DNA of 64,000 bases, taken from contig JAUCBJ010007881.1 in the NCBI GenBank assembly GCA_032718475.1, forward strand, positions 1-64,000, given 5' to 3'. The stretch comes from Nemertoderma westbladi. Its lineage: Eukaryota > Xenacoelomorpha > Nemertodermatida > Nemertodermatidae. The translations under genes were made by a program, and so were the position numbers. How positions within the stretch are numbered: position 1 is the first letter of the stretch; the number at the start of each line of letters is the position of its first letter. Below, in pieces: positions 1-10,499 of this stretch. The notes under the pieces are model-generated. The model was not told the origin of the DNA. It ran no database searches and saw only the letters and a program-made list of their open reading frames with translations.

Positions 1-560
1 ACTGTACTCGCATCTGCTCTCTCATTGGCTGCTCGATGCCTCCGATTAAGGGTCTAAGGCCTTCAAGCTGGTCATTTGCTTAGTTTTATAATTAGAAGGT
101 CGTGAGTTCGAGCCCTGGAAGAGCATTTTTCTTTTTCCTAGCTCTTGGATAACTCTAGCATACACTCTAGCTTTGACTCTCCCGCCGGCTATAGTGATAG
201 TATGCAACCTTGGGAGTTAATGTGAGTAAAGACCAAGAGATTAGACTTCAGGCTCCCTCTATTGGTTCATTCTTCTTAACTTTATAAAATAACTCAACCC
301 GTATTTAAAGTTTTGAAAATTATGACTTAGTCGACTAATTTTCCAAAGTATATTATAAAAACATATAATTTCTTGAATAAATAGACCTAATAGTAATAAA
401 TATTGTGGGGTAAATACATTTATAATACTAATATAATTATTATGGATAAATAGTCCTAATACTATTATAATTGTTATGGATAAATAGTCCTAATACTAAT
501 ATAATTGTTTTGGATAAATAGCCCTAACACTATTATGAAAGGAACTCAAACAAACAAATG

Positions 561-1613
561 TCAATAGCGTCGTCCTGCGCGGGCATTTACTGAACGAGAG
601 TTTTTTATCATAGGTCTTCGAAAATTAGTAAAAGCTGGTTGATTTACTTTACTTTCATCTTCCTCGTTACCCAACTGTTTCTTAATTTTATTCAATTGTT
701 CATTAATTTTCAGTAATTTACTTTTATTTCCCAGAACCTGTCTTAATATCTCTTCTCTATTTTCCTCATTTTCTTCCATTTGTTTAATAAATTTCCGCAT
801 TTGATTTTTGTTTCCTAATATTTGTCTCAATATCTCTTCTTTATTTTCATCATTCTCTTCTAAATGTTTAATAAATTTCTGTAATTTAATTTTACTTCCT
901 AGAACTTGGGTCAATGTCGCCTCTTTATTTTCTTCATTTTCCTTCAAATGTTTAATAATTTTCCGCAATTGATTCTTATTTCCAAGTAATTGCCTCTTTA
1001 TTTCCTCATTATCATCATTTTCATCCTCTTCTCCACTTTCCTGATCTTCACTTTCTTCACCCTCTTTCTGACCTTCACTTTCTTCATCCTCTTCCCCGCC
1101 TTCACTTTCTTCATCGTCTTCCTGTTCTTCACTTTCTTCATCCTCTTCCTGTTCTTCACTTTCTTCATTCTCTTCCTGACCTTCGCTATCTTCACCCTCT
1201 TCTTGACCTTCACTTTCTTCATCATCATCCTGATCTTCACTTTCTTCGTTCTCAACCTCACTCTCTTCAACTTCATCCTGACCCTCACTATTTTCATTCT
1301 CCATCTCATCATCCTCTTCTTCTCCATCTTTCTCACTCAAATTTTCCTCATTTTCTAGGGGTAACTGTTTTTGTATCCCTTTCAAAATATTCATAACTTT
1401 ATGAAATTTACTTTCCATTGTCTGTTTTATATTTAATATATCACGCTCATCTCTCTTTTTCTTTTCATCTTCACTAAAAATATCTTCGGATTTTTTAAAT
1501 TTTTTTGGTAATGGAGCCATTAGTTTTTCCTTTCCATGTGTTTCCATATGACGAGATAAATTGTCTTGTCTCATTTCTTTATTACAGACCAAACAAGTTT
1601 CATGTCTATGCAT
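561..1613 (-). CDS. C2H2 zinc-finger / acidic-repeat coiled-coil protein
   Basis: This is an intact 350-residue frame. It opens with one C2H2 finger (CLVCNKEMRQDNLSRHMETH, residues 8-27). A basic stretch (PLPKKFKK) follows, then a very acidic Glu/Ser/Gln tract at about residues 90-205 built on an 8-10 residue repeat of the EESEGQEE type. The C-terminal third has about four diverged 30-residue repeats (GNKNQLRKIIKHL type) that should form a coiled coil. The C-terminus is basic. A nucleic-acid-binding or chromatin role is inference from the finger and charge pattern; I recognise no named family. The ATG is the first codon of the finger-containing frame and no intron is needed. The long open frame in an otherwise decayed neighbourhood suggests recent selection or recent insertion. 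Confidence 0.6.
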   Translation of the reverse strand: MHRHETCLVCNKEMRQDNLSRHMETHGKEKLMAPLPKKFKKSEDIFSEDEKKKRDERDILNIKQTMESKFHKVMNILKGIQKQLPLENEENLSEKDGEEEDDEMENENSEGQDEVEESEVENEESEDQDDDEESEGQEEGEDSEGQEENEESEEQEEDEESEEQEDDEESEGGEEDEESEGQKEGEESEDQESGEEDENDDNEEIKRQLLGNKNQLRKIIKHLKENEENKEATLTQVLGSKIKLQKFIKHLEENDENKEEILRQILGNKNQMRKFIKQMEENEENREEILRQVLGNKSKLLKINEQLNKIKKQLGNEEDESKVNQPAFTNFRRPMIKNSRSVNARAGRRY

Positions 1614-1783
1614 TATATAGCAATGTCAATTGATAATATTGAATTTTAGCTAAATGATTTTACAAAATTTTAAATAAATTAAACTTTTATGAAAATAAAT
1701 AAAACTTTTTAATATAAAACTTAGAGAATGACTGGGAATGCGTTGAACGGGGGTTATTATAGAGGGAGGCTAGAATGGATTAT

Positions 1784-1851
1784 CCAATCAGAGTGCGAGG
1801 GTGAGTTAGGCAGCCAATCAGGACTCGAGGGAGGAAAGTTAAACAGCCAAT
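1784..1851. promoter_or_regulatory. Three spaced CCAAT boxes upstream of the zinc-finger gene
   Basis: CCAAT occurs at 1784, 1814 and 1847, spaced 30 and 33 bp, within degenerate direct repeats (CCAATCAGAG, CCAATCAGGA, CCAATGAGAG). They lie 170-240 bp upstream of the minus-strand start codon at 1613, and the third copy is part of the right terminal inverted repeat. CCAAT boxes bind NF-Y in either orientation, so a promoter role is plausible but untested. Confidence 0.35.
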
Positions 1852-2069
1852 GAGAGAGCAGATGCGAGTACAGGGGTAAAGTGCCCGCCCATCCATGGTG
1901 AGATAACGTCACACTAACTCTCAAGGATAGTTATACTCACCATTCAAATATCCCTCGCAAACCAGATTCCCCCCAGCATCTAACGTATTCCACTTCAATG
2001 CAAAATATATAGAGCTTTAGTTGGATTTGAACCTGTGCTTGTAAACTTTTTTGTGCTCGTATATTGAAG

Positions 2070-3276
2070 TGAGGCATAGACTATGCCTCACTGAGGCATA
2101 GTCTATGCCTCAGTGCCTCAGTGAGGCATAGTCTATGCCTCAATGAGTCATAGTCTATGCCTCAGTGCCTCAGTGAGGCATAGTCTATGCCTCAGTGAGT
2201 CATAGTCTATGCCTCAGTGCCTCAGTGAGGCATAGTCTATGCCTCAGTGAGGCCTAGTCTATGCCTCAGTGAGGCAGAGTCTATCCCTCACTGCCTCAGT
2301 GAGGCACTGAGTGAGGCATAGACTATGCCTCAGTGAGTCATAGTCTATGCCTCAATGCCTCAGTGAGGCATAGTCTATGCCTCAGTGAGGCATAGTCTAT
2401 GCCTCAGTGAGTCATAGTCTATGCCTCAGTGCCTCAGTGAGGCAGTGAGGCATAGTCTATGCCTCAGTGAGGCATAGTCTATGCCTCAGTGAGTCATAGT
2501 CTATGCCTCAGTGAGTCATAGTCTCTGCCTCAGTGCCTCAGTGAGGCCTAGTCTATGCCTCAGTGAGGCCTAGTCTATGCCTCAGTGAGGCATAGTCTAT
2601 GCCTCAATGAGTCATAGTCTATGCCTCAGTGCCCCAGTGAGGCATAGTCTATGCCTCAGTGCCTCAGTGAGGCATAGTCTATGCCTCAGTGAGGCATAGT
2701 CTATGCCTCAGTGAGTCATAGTCTATGCCTCAGTGCCTCAGTGAGGCATAGTCTATGCCTCAGTGAGGCATAGTCTATGCCTCAGTGAGGCATAGTCTAT
2801 GCCTCAGTGCCCCAGTGAGGCATAGTCTATGCCTCAGTGAGGCATAGTCTATGCCTCAGTGAGGCATAGTCTATGCCTCAGTGCCTCAGTGAGGCCTAGT
2901 CTATGCCTCAGTGAGGCCTAGTCTATGCCTCAGTGAGGCATAGTCTATGCCTCAGTGAGTCATAGTCTATGCCTCAGTGCCTCAGTGAGGCAGTGAGGCA
3001 TAGTCTATGCCTCAGTGAGGCATAGTCTATGCCTCAGTGAGTCATAGTCTATGCCTCAGTGAGTCATAGTCTATGCCTCAGTGCCTCAGTGAGACCTAGT
3101 CTATGCCTCAGTGAGGCCTAGTCTATGCCTCAGTGAGGCATAGTCTATGCCTCAGTGAGGCATAGTCTATGCCTCAGTGCCTCAGTGAGGCATAGTCTAT
3201 GCCTCAGTGCCTCAATGAGGCATAGTCTATGCCTCAGTGAGTCATAGACTATGCCTCGGTGAGGCATAGTCTGTGT
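2070..3276. repeat. Palindromic satellite, about 22-bp unit
   Basis: The tandem array covers about 1.2 kb. Each unit is a near-perfect palindrome: TGAGGCATAG, one central T (sometimes A), then CTATGCCTCA. Units are joined by GTG-type linkers and at intervals by an extra 8-bp GTGCCTCA insert, which gives a higher-order pattern. Variants (GAGTCATAG, GAGGCCTAG, GTGCCCCA) recur in the same order, which suggests block duplication. No gene is present. Confidence 0.95.
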
Positions 3277-3328
3277 CAAGTCTTAAATGAGAGTCTTACA
3301 AATTCGAACGTCAACGAACAAATTCGAA

Positions 3329-3545
3329 GGTTACTGTTCCACCTTGGTGTAGTGGTTGCGTAGAATTCACGTCTCTCGTATGTCATGGGTTCGACCCCTG
3401 CATGAACCAGGGCAGTTTTCGTTCGGTCAGCAATAGGCCTAACGTTGCAAAATGCAGTATTATTGCCTAGTAACCAATTCATGGCTACCGTATGGTTTTC
3501 ACTTTGAGACATTAAGCCCTCTAGCGGCAGACTGGGGAACTTCAT
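3329..3545 (+). mobile_element. tRNA-derived SINE
   Basis: The head at about 3337-3405 has an A-box-like GGTGTAGTGGTTGCG and a B box GGGTTCGACCCC, as in RNA polymerase III promoters of tRNA-derived SINEs. The body ends in CTCTAGCGGCAGACTGGGGA. A related motif (CCTAGCGACAGAGAGAGGAA and CTTGCGGCAGACAGAGGAAC) recurs at 14247-14410 in another tRNA-headed repeat, which supports a shared family. The stem pairings are degenerate, so it is not a functional tRNA. The 89-codon minus-strand frame across it is chance. Confidence 0.55.
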
Positions 3546-4680
3546 ACTACTCTGTGACTCTGCAAAAGATATAGCCTATGCCATAGTAGATGCCGATTGG
3601 GGGGTCAAATTAAGTAATAATATATCTAAATAAGTCTCAAACATCTTGCCTCATGGCTCGCCCCTTAGAACTCTTGAGCAATATAACTTCATAGTTTTTA
3701 AGGAAAACTGGTAAATGAGATGTGTTAATTACGCAACCTCGCAGTCTTAAGTAATTAATTATACAGTAGGTTAGATCGTTTTGAGAATAGGACCATTGGA
3801 AAGAGCGCCCTCGATAACCTCAGTACAAAGAAAATTAATACGGATTAACCGGATATAGCTTGTTATTATAAAACATAAATTACAGTAGAACAATTAGGGT
3901 TGTAAATAAAAACAAATTAAATTGAAGATAAACTGTATATATATATATATAAACTTATGTATTAAAAGAGGGCCCTATTTAATTATACAGTATACTGAAA
4001 ATGGTTAGCGATACCATAATTAGATTATCGATAGGGATGCGTGGCTGTATAACAGAAGCAGGTCTGGTGCAAAGGAAAGGGATTAGTAGAGAGGAATGCG
4101 TGATTAGAGGCGCTTCATTGTTATGATACGGGCTGCCTGGATATAGGAAAGGGATAAAGCGATGCCGGCTATAATGAGAACAATAGAGGGCCGCTGGAGC
4201 ATTAGCCTTGGGCGATATACGGATTTGCTGTAGTCAAGGCCGCGATGGGATTATTAGTGAGTCAACGATGGGGCTGCTAACAGACGGGACCGCTCATTTA
4301 TATTTGCTTTGGGGTATACGTGTAGATTCACTGCCTGTCGTATCTAGTTAATGAATAATGAGGACAGAGGAGGGGCCCCCGCCGATGAACGTAGTTGATA
4401 GTTGCCGGGAATGTGGTGAACGGGGGATGCAATAGGTAATTATATAGCTAAATATAGACATGATGTCATAGTGATCTCATTGGTAATATAAAAACTACTT
4501 AATCTAAAAATAGAAATCAATGTATAAAGTAAAAGTAATATATACAATTAATTAATTTAAAATAAAGTACAAATGAATAATTAATTTAGAATTAAATACA
4601 AATAAAATAAAATGCAAATAATTAATTAAAATTAGGTATAAATAAATAAGTATTAATGAATAAAAGAGCCGCGGTGTCAC
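3546..4680. other. Intergenic, nothing recognised
   Basis: I see no gene here. There is a short (TA)n at 3937-3950. The stretch 4440-4660 is strongly AT-rich with a repeated AATTAATTTA/AAATAAA texture. Confidence 0.6.
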
Positions 4681-4701
4681 TTATGACACCCTCTTGGGCC
4701 T

Positions 4702-4972
4702 CTCGGCGACAGTTAGACCCAACTCATGACTCATCGCTTAGGAATGTGACGCCTTGGGTGTCATTGGCGCCAGACTGTCTGGGTGACACCTCCCAATTAG
4801 ACTAATTAGACCCCTATTAGGGTTTAATTGTACTAATTAATTGATGACACCTGTCAATTAGGGTCTAATTAGCCTAATTGGGAGGTGTCACCCAGACAGT
4901 CTGGCGCCAATGACACCCAAGGCGTCACATTCCTAAGCGATGAGTCATGAGTTGGGTCTAACTGTCGCCGAG
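4702..4972. repeat. Perfect 99-bp inverted repeat (foldback)
   Basis: Bases 4702-4800 are the exact reverse complement of 4874-4972. After one mismatch the pairing continues inward for about another 12 bp. The remaining loop of about 50 bp is AT-rich and carries GATGACACCTGTCAATTAGG, echoing arm motifs. It could be a foldback/MITE-like element. It lies about 120 bp from the broken end of BEL element A. Confidence 0.9.
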
Positions 4973-5047
4973 CCGGCCAAGACCCTACTACTGACCTTAC
5001 TGAGCGCATTAGGAGTATGTGTACAAATAACCGGTCCTTATAAGGGT

Positions 5048-8000
5048 TCAATTGTATAAATTAATAATAAATAAGGTTGTATAATATTCAGCAGGCCGTT
5101 TCTCTAATGTCTCCAGCGCCTCATGCGCGTTTTGGCCGATGAGTATTTGCACTCCAGGGTAATCAGTCTGGAATCGAGGTATGTTAAGATGTTGGATGCT
5201 CTCATCCTCGTCCCAATTATAAAGGTCTGCTTGAGTAGTAGCGAAGTTCTTTATAGCCACCATTTTCACTGACCTTATGCTATGTTCTCCTAGTTCGTCT
5301 TGTGGGGTGGACAACGCGCCTACATAATAATCAGCTGTTATTGTAGATTTCCAAACTTGCATAATGCCTGACATGTTGAGCTTAGTTTGGAACTTGGGTT
5401 GTCCAGCAAATATATCTTCGGCTAGCTCTTTATCGATGAATGTTCCTGTGCTGCCGGAGTCCAGGAGGGCGTTCACTACATAACTCCGTTTAGGTCCGTG
5501 CACCCTTACCTGCACCACAGGAAACTCTCGGATTCCTATATTGGAAGTTGGCGCTTTCCAAGATGGTTGTTGATCGGAAGTAGTTAAGGTAAGGTCGCTG
5601 TCTGTGTCTTTCTCATGTACGAGTGCTCGATACACTGCGGTGGTGTTTATTAGGTAACAGGATTCGTTTTGGTCGGAGAACTCGTCCGTATAGAATCCTT
5701 CCATCTCAGATTGATCAGTGTCGTTCACATCACTGAATTGGACATGTAGTTCGGACTCACTTACCTGACTCGGGCTGTTTCGTTCGAATTCCGTGTGCAA
5801 CAAGATATGATGTTTTGCGCCGCACTTTGCACACCTTGCGTCGGAGTTACAGGTTCGCCGTTGGTGTCCTCGTCTGAGGCAATTATAACACAACCGCTTA
5901 TCCCACATGACTTCACGTCTATCCTCGAGTGATTTCCTCAGGAATTTATCACACGCATTTAAACGGTGGGGCCCGTCGCACAGCACACATTTCGGCTTGA
6001 TGTTACTTACTTTAACCTGTGCTATGTGGTGCACACTTGTTCTTTCCTCGGGCTTTCTCACCTGAATTCCTTTAGGAGACGTAGGAGGGGTTTTTTGTAC
6101 CGGTTCCCTTCTGTCATTGGGTCGAGACTTGGATTTACTTACCTGTTCTTTAGGCATTTTATTGACATAATAAGGCCTGTCAGTGTCTTTCCCGCTGTCC
6201 TCTCCTTGAGAGGTTTGGCTTTCACCGTCGTCGGTATAACATACTGGTGTTACCCTTCTCCTAGAAACGGGTTTCTCACTTACCTTGTTTTCCAATGTCT
6301 TCTCTCTGGACTGCCTTAGGAGCTGTAATTTCACTTCTCTATCTAAGAATGACATGAGATCAGTCATCGTAGGGTCTCGTCGTTGTTGTTCCATCATATA
6401 TAACACCTTCTTATCCCAGCGTGTACCTACTCCACCCTTGGGCAAAGCAGATGCTAAGGCTCTTACAACCATAGAATTCTGGTATTCATGAGACTTACCT
6501 AGCCAATCTAATTGTCTACAGATCTCCTGAATCTCATCAGAAAACTCTATAATCCCGCTGCTAAGAAACTTTCGGGGCGCCATTAATTTTGCATACAAAT
6601 ACCCAGCTATGTCATTCCTATTACCATACCTGATGTTTAGTGTATCCCAAACTTGTCTTAATCCGTCTGGATGTCCAATAAACTTTAACGCCATTAACTT
6701 GGGAGATCCTTCCAAGCACTCGATGAGGTATCTAAGTTTTTCTACATTAGATAGTACAGAGTTCTGTATGTTATCTTTGTAATATTCATTAAAAGGTAAC
6801 CATTTCATCTCATCTCCATTGAACTTGACGATCTCTCCAACCTTTACCGCTTGCCGGGCTTCGGTTCTAGCCATTTGACGCGTAAAACTTTCTTGGGCCA
6901 TCGTGCTATTTAATATCGAGTTATCGGTATATAAATTTCTCGGATTATGATCAGTTCTATAGGGAATATCATTATCAACAGGTCTATAATTACCCTTAAT
7001 AGGGTTCACTATAGGAGTTTCTACTTCGCTAGCAGTATATATGCGTGTAGGCTCCACACCTTGCGCATGCAATACTTCAGACCTAACGGGTTGACACATT
7101 GTTACAGAGGGTGGTGGTATACCTCTTTGAGTATTTACTAATTTATCGCGCTCTAGCGCGATACTTTGCTGCACTTCTTGCAACTCTAGTCTACTTTCCC
7201 TTACTGTGCCCTTGAATTGCTGGACAGTCTCCTGCATCTGCCCGAGCAGGATATCCATCCCCCGCCGTCTCTCGTCCACCCATTCGACCGCCGAAGCGGG
7301 AGTCGCCAACGTTGTAGCGGGCGGACGAGGGACAACGGGCGACAAATTGTGAATATTTCGCTCGGGGTCCAGGACCTGAACTGTCTCCTGGGCAGTTCTG
7401 CGGGGCACAGGTAGCTTAGTGCTATGCAGAGGGAATTTAGAGGTAGTTTCAGGGAGCACAGGTATGTCTATCACCGAAGGGGTGATTTCAAGAACAGGCC
7501 TAATTATTTCAGGCTCATCTACTATAGTAGGGAGTCTTTCTATTTTAATTATTTGGTCTGTGGGCTCTGTACTACCTAAGTTGGTGTTATTTAGTTGCCT
7601 TCTAACGGCTGGAGGCAAATCAGGCAATTTCTGACGGTGGAATGTTCTTTTACGTCTACTTAGACGAGATCTATTTCCTTTGCCTTCAGTATCGGTGGTA
7701 TCGCCTTCCTCCGATGATGTATATCCCTGTCTTTTGGGAGTAGATCGATCCATCATCCGCATATTGCTAGCCGTTAACTGTTTATTTATGCAGTCTTGAT
7801 TCTCCTGAATGTTTTCCAATTCTAACTGGGTGGTTTCTTCAGTCGCTCTCCGTTCTGCTTCTGCCACTGCCTCTGCCGCCTTTCTTTCAGCTGCTGCTTC
7901 TGCCAAGGTCGCCTTTGCTTCTGCCGCTGCCTCTGCCGCCTTTGCCTCTGCCGCTGCCGCTTTTGCCCCTGCTGCTGCCTCTGCCGCTGCCACTTTTCTT

Positions 8001-9205
8001 TCTGCTTCTGCAGCTACCACTGCTGCTTTCTTTCTGTCTTCTATGCGTTTTTTCTTTACTTGTTCTTCCCTTTCTCTAGCGATGCGGAGTTGTTCATCGA
8101 ATTTAGCTTGGTTCGCCGCTAACCTATCCACATCAATCGCATCTAACACAAGTTTGGCTCCTTCGCTATTAGGGCTAAGTCCCTCTAGCCTTCTCCTCAA
8201 CTCTTCATCTCCCACAAAACGCTGATAGTCTGACAGATAGATATCAATGGCATCCTTCTTATGCGGTTTCTCTGCCGTCGCTTCACTTTCCACTTGGGAA
8301 AAAGTAGCGTCTGTTGATTCTCCATGGGTTGAGCGCTCCTCCAACTGAGCCTTCCACTGAGCTGCTCCTTGAACCTGGCGACTCACCCGTTGAAACCAAG
8401 TCTTTACGGCAACTTGCAACGACGTGTCTTGTCTTCTTTTAGAAGCCTCCTCAAAGGCGGATAAGATTAGCCTAATTCGTAGAACTCTTTCTCTAACTTG
8501 ATAAAGCAGCGATCCCTGCTCTTGAGGTCCTTGAGGTTGTTTAAACAGTTGTCTTTCTACTCGCTCCATAGAGCTGAAGAATCCATGGGCGTATCCGGCT
8601 GCGGACCTCTTCCATACAGCTGGATCGATGGTTTCCTTGGCTACTCCCATCCGGTGTATGTCTTCCCAGGCAGCTTCTGATAAATCAAACGGGAGTCCGG
8701 GTCCGGGGAAGTTCCATTGCGACTCGACAATAGACTTCAGTTCTTCACTAGTGTATCCCGCGTAACTATCTCTAGTTGACTGTTGACTTCTCGCCCAATC
8801 GATCTGGTGTTCTTCCACCGCGATCAATAACCCAGCGAGCACGGCTGCAGGAAGGATGAGAAGGGGATCCGTATAAACCGCATCCGTCATCTCTGCTCCG
8901 CTCTCGGGTGTCAGCTCTACAGTATCCTCACTACTGGAGCTGCTGGGCCGCTGAGGAATAAGTTCTTGACTAGTGGGTTGTTGCTGTTCCGCTGCCTTTT
9001 GGTCCCGCTTGACCTGAGCTCGAGTGCCTATGATAGACCTACGATGTTGGACCAGCCTAGGTTCTGTTATTACTACTGGAGGGATGACCTTCCTCACAGT
9101 GGGAGGTGAACTGGATTTACGACCAGACGTTTGTACGTCTCTATCTGAGTCGCAGATAGTTACATCTAATAAACTGTCTGACAGGTTCTGCTTAGTATCA
9201 GACAT
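5048..9205 (-). CDS. BEL/Pao Gag-protease polyprotein, truncated
   Basis: This is a 1,385-residue open frame. Ser/Pro-rich N-terminus; hydrophobic segment at about residues 112-130 (DPLLILPAAVLAGLLIAVEE); Ala/Glu/Lys-rich coiled coil at about 390-470; DUF1759-type Gag core at about 790-930 (VKFNGDEMKWLPFNEYYKDN); three Cys/His clusters at about 1077-1135 (CVLCDGPHRLNAC, CYNCLRRGHQRRTC, CAKCGAKHHILLH). An aspartic protease of DUF1758 type follows, with LLDSGSTGTFID at about residue 1247. It would assemble the particle, bind RNA and process the polyprotein. The last 15 or so codons (below 5091) are foreign to the element and end at a chance stop. The homologous frame in B continues toward RT. 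The start is the first ATG of the frame, in the sequence CAG ACA TGA on the plus strand. Confidence 0.85.
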   Translation of the reverse strand: MSDTKQNLSDSLLDVTICDSDRDVQTSGRKSSSPPTVRKVIPPVVITEPRLVQHRRSIIGTRAQVKRDQKAAEQQQPTSQELIPQRPSSSSSEDTVELTPESGAEMTDAVYTDPLLILPAAVLAGLLIAVEEHQIDWARSQQSTRDSYAGYTSEELKSIVESQWNFPGPGLPFDLSEAAWEDIHRMGVAKETIDPAVWKRSAAGYAHGFFSSMERVERQLFKQPQGPQEQGSLLYQVRERVLRIRLILSAFEEASKRRQDTSLQVAVKTWFQRVSRQVQGAAQWKAQLEERSTHGESTDATFSQVESEATAEKPHKKDAIDIYLSDYQRFVGDEELRRRLEGLSPNSEGAKLVLDAIDVDRLAANQAKFDEQLRIAREREEQVKKKRIEDRKKAAVVAAEAERKVAAAEAAAGAKAAAAEAKAAEAAAEAKATLAEAAAERKAAEAVAEAERRATEETTQLELENIQENQDCINKQLTASNMRMMDRSTPKRQGYTSSEEGDTTDTEGKGNRSRLSRRKRTFHRQKLPDLPPAVRRQLNNTNLGSTEPTDQIIKIERLPTIVDEPEIIRPVLEITPSVIDIPVLPETTSKFPLHSTKLPVPRRTAQETVQVLDPERNIHNLSPVVPRPPATTLATPASAVEWVDERRRGMDILLGQMQETVQQFKGTVRESRLELQEVQQSIALERDKLVNTQRGIPPPSVTMCQPVRSEVLHAQGVEPTRIYTASEVETPIVNPIKGNYRPVDNDIPYRTDHNPRNLYTDNSILNSTMAQESFTRQMARTEARQAVKVGEIVKFNGDEMKWLPFNEYYKDNIQNSVLSNVEKLRYLIECLEGSPKLMALKFIGHPDGLRQVWDTLNIRYGNRNDIAGYLYAKLMAPRKFLSSGIIEFSDEIQEICRQLDWLGKSHEYQNSMVVRALASALPKGGVGTRWDKKVLYMMEQQRRDPTMTDLMSFLDREVKLQLLRQSREKTLENKVSEKPVSRRRVTPVCYTDDGESQTSQGEDSGKDTDRPYYVNKMPKEQVSKSKSRPNDRREPVQKTPPTSPKGIQVRKPEERTSVHHIAQVKVSNIKPKCVLCDGPHRLNACDKFLRKSLEDRREVMWDKRLCYNCLRRGHQRRTCNSDARCAKCGAKHHILLHTEFERNSPSQVSESELHVQFSDVNDTDQSEMEGFYTDEFSDQNESCYLINTTAVYRALVHEKDTDSDLTLTTSDQQPSWKAPTSNIGIREFPVVQVRVHGPKRSYVVNALLDSGSTGTFIDKELAEDIFAGQPKFQTKLNMSGIMQVWKSTITADYYVGALSTPQDELGEHSIRSVKMVAIKNFATTQADLYNWDEDESIQHLNIPRFQTDYPGVQILIGQNAHEALETLEKRPAEYYTTLFIINLYN

Positions 9206-9342
9206 GACTATGTATACCGTTGAATGTCTACTGCTGTATTACAGTCTGAGTAAGTCTAATAACTCAGTATTAACTGCTAGCCTAGTAATTAATTACCGTT
9301 ACTGCTACTCAGTGTAGCGTGATATATATATAATATATTAGA

Positions 9343-9587
9343 ATACCGGTATACTTATAGTATATATAACTATATAAGTATTATTACAGACTAGGTTTAT
9401 CACAGAATACCGGTATAATTTTAGCACAAATATATATAAATATATAATAGGCCTATCGGAATACCGGTATACAGCTTACAGTTTGTAGGATATATAATTC
9501 TGAAATAGAATTAATTACAAGTACCGGTATAATTTCAGCCTAGATTTATAGAAATAAAGATAATAGGCCTATCGTAAATACCGGTAT
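9343..9587. repeat. Array of ATACCGGTAT palindromes
   Basis: The 10-bp palindrome ATACCGGTAT lies at 9343, 9407, 9461 and 9578, with a one-base variant (GTACCGGTAT) at 9521, so the spacing is 54-64 bp. Flanking bases are partly shared (TAATAGGCCTATCG before two copies, TTTCAGC/TTTTAGC after two), which shows degenerate tandem units. It ends about 140 bp upstream of the gag ATG of element A. Confidence 0.75.
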
Positions 9588-10499
9588 ATCAATTATTTCA
9601 AATAATTGAATTTCTGTTACTTTAGGGTTACTTTGTTACTTTACTTACTTTATTACCGTTATTTGAGCAGTAATCCAACTGATATTGGGACCTAATGGTT
9701 GTATGGTAGGCCTACTATTTATAAATCGTTAGATTTGATTTATAATATATATACCCGTTTTAGTGGGTTTTGTCAATGTTTGAAATAAATGTTATTATTT
9801 CTGGGGTAATCACTACACAAAGCGGTGCGCTTTCAATGAAGTGTTACTTATGAGACACTAAAACAAATATTACTAATTTACCTAAGTTACTTAATACTAC
9901 AAATTACTTACAATTCGGGTGAGATTACAATCTCTAAATAAATGCAAAAATTTACAAAAAACACAAAATACGAATTTTTAGGGTAATTTTACAAGAAGTC
10001 TACAAACCAGCCTAACAAAGGGTTAGAATACCGGTTATTACAACGGACAGGGTACTACGGTATTTGAAATAATAAGTAGTAGTAAATACACTGCGTTGTC
10101 TAGATAGGAAAATACCACCGCCTGACGACCTATAGCCGTATCGCTATAGGTTCTACGTTATGTATCACGGAGTGTTCCTACCTAGAAGTTAATAGAGCTA
10201 ATCGAATGTGCCTATCAACCACTTTACAACACAAATATAATGCCTACAATTATTACTTCCGGAAAGCACTGTACACTAAACCCTAAATTAGGTACGAGTA
10301 CTTGTACAACAAATAATCAGTAGTTAAATATACTTGAACAGCTAAAAGAACCACGGCATCTGCTGGAGTGACCGATGCACAAAATCACCAGTCTTTACCT
10401 ACGCCGAGCAGCCCGTGTAGTACCGAGGTTAATTTAACTATAGCGGTATGTATAACAAACACAATTACTGTAGGAACAAACTTAGGGAATGAATGTTGC

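Larger units (their letters stand above)
2..1873. mobile_element. Inverted-repeat-bounded element carrying a zinc-finger gene
   Basis: Bases 2-31 are the exact reverse complement of 1844-1873 (30 bp, beginning CTGTACTCGCATCTGCTCTC). Identity stops at 1 and 1874, so these look like real termini. The only substantial gene inside is the acidic zinc-finger protein on the minus strand at 561-1613. No transposase is seen, so the element is either non-autonomous or of an unfamiliar kind. A target-site duplication cannot be checked because the left end lies at the window edge. Between the left repeat and the gene, at 360-530, is AT-rich DNA with a degenerate repeated motif (ATAATTGTTATGGATAAATA). Confidence 0.55.

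Noticed and set aside
100-127. tRNA-like GAGTTCGAGCCCTGG followed by TTTTT
   Set aside because: B-box-like only; no A box and no pairable acceptor stem, so not called as tRNA or SINE.
990-1358. Frames of 112-122 codons overlapping the acidic gene
   Set aside because: They are shadows of the Glu-rich coding repeat in other frames (Phe/Leu- or Lys/Arg-rich low complexity).
2070-3276. CRISPR-like array
   Set aside because: Units are contiguous palindromes without unique spacers, in a eukaryotic context.
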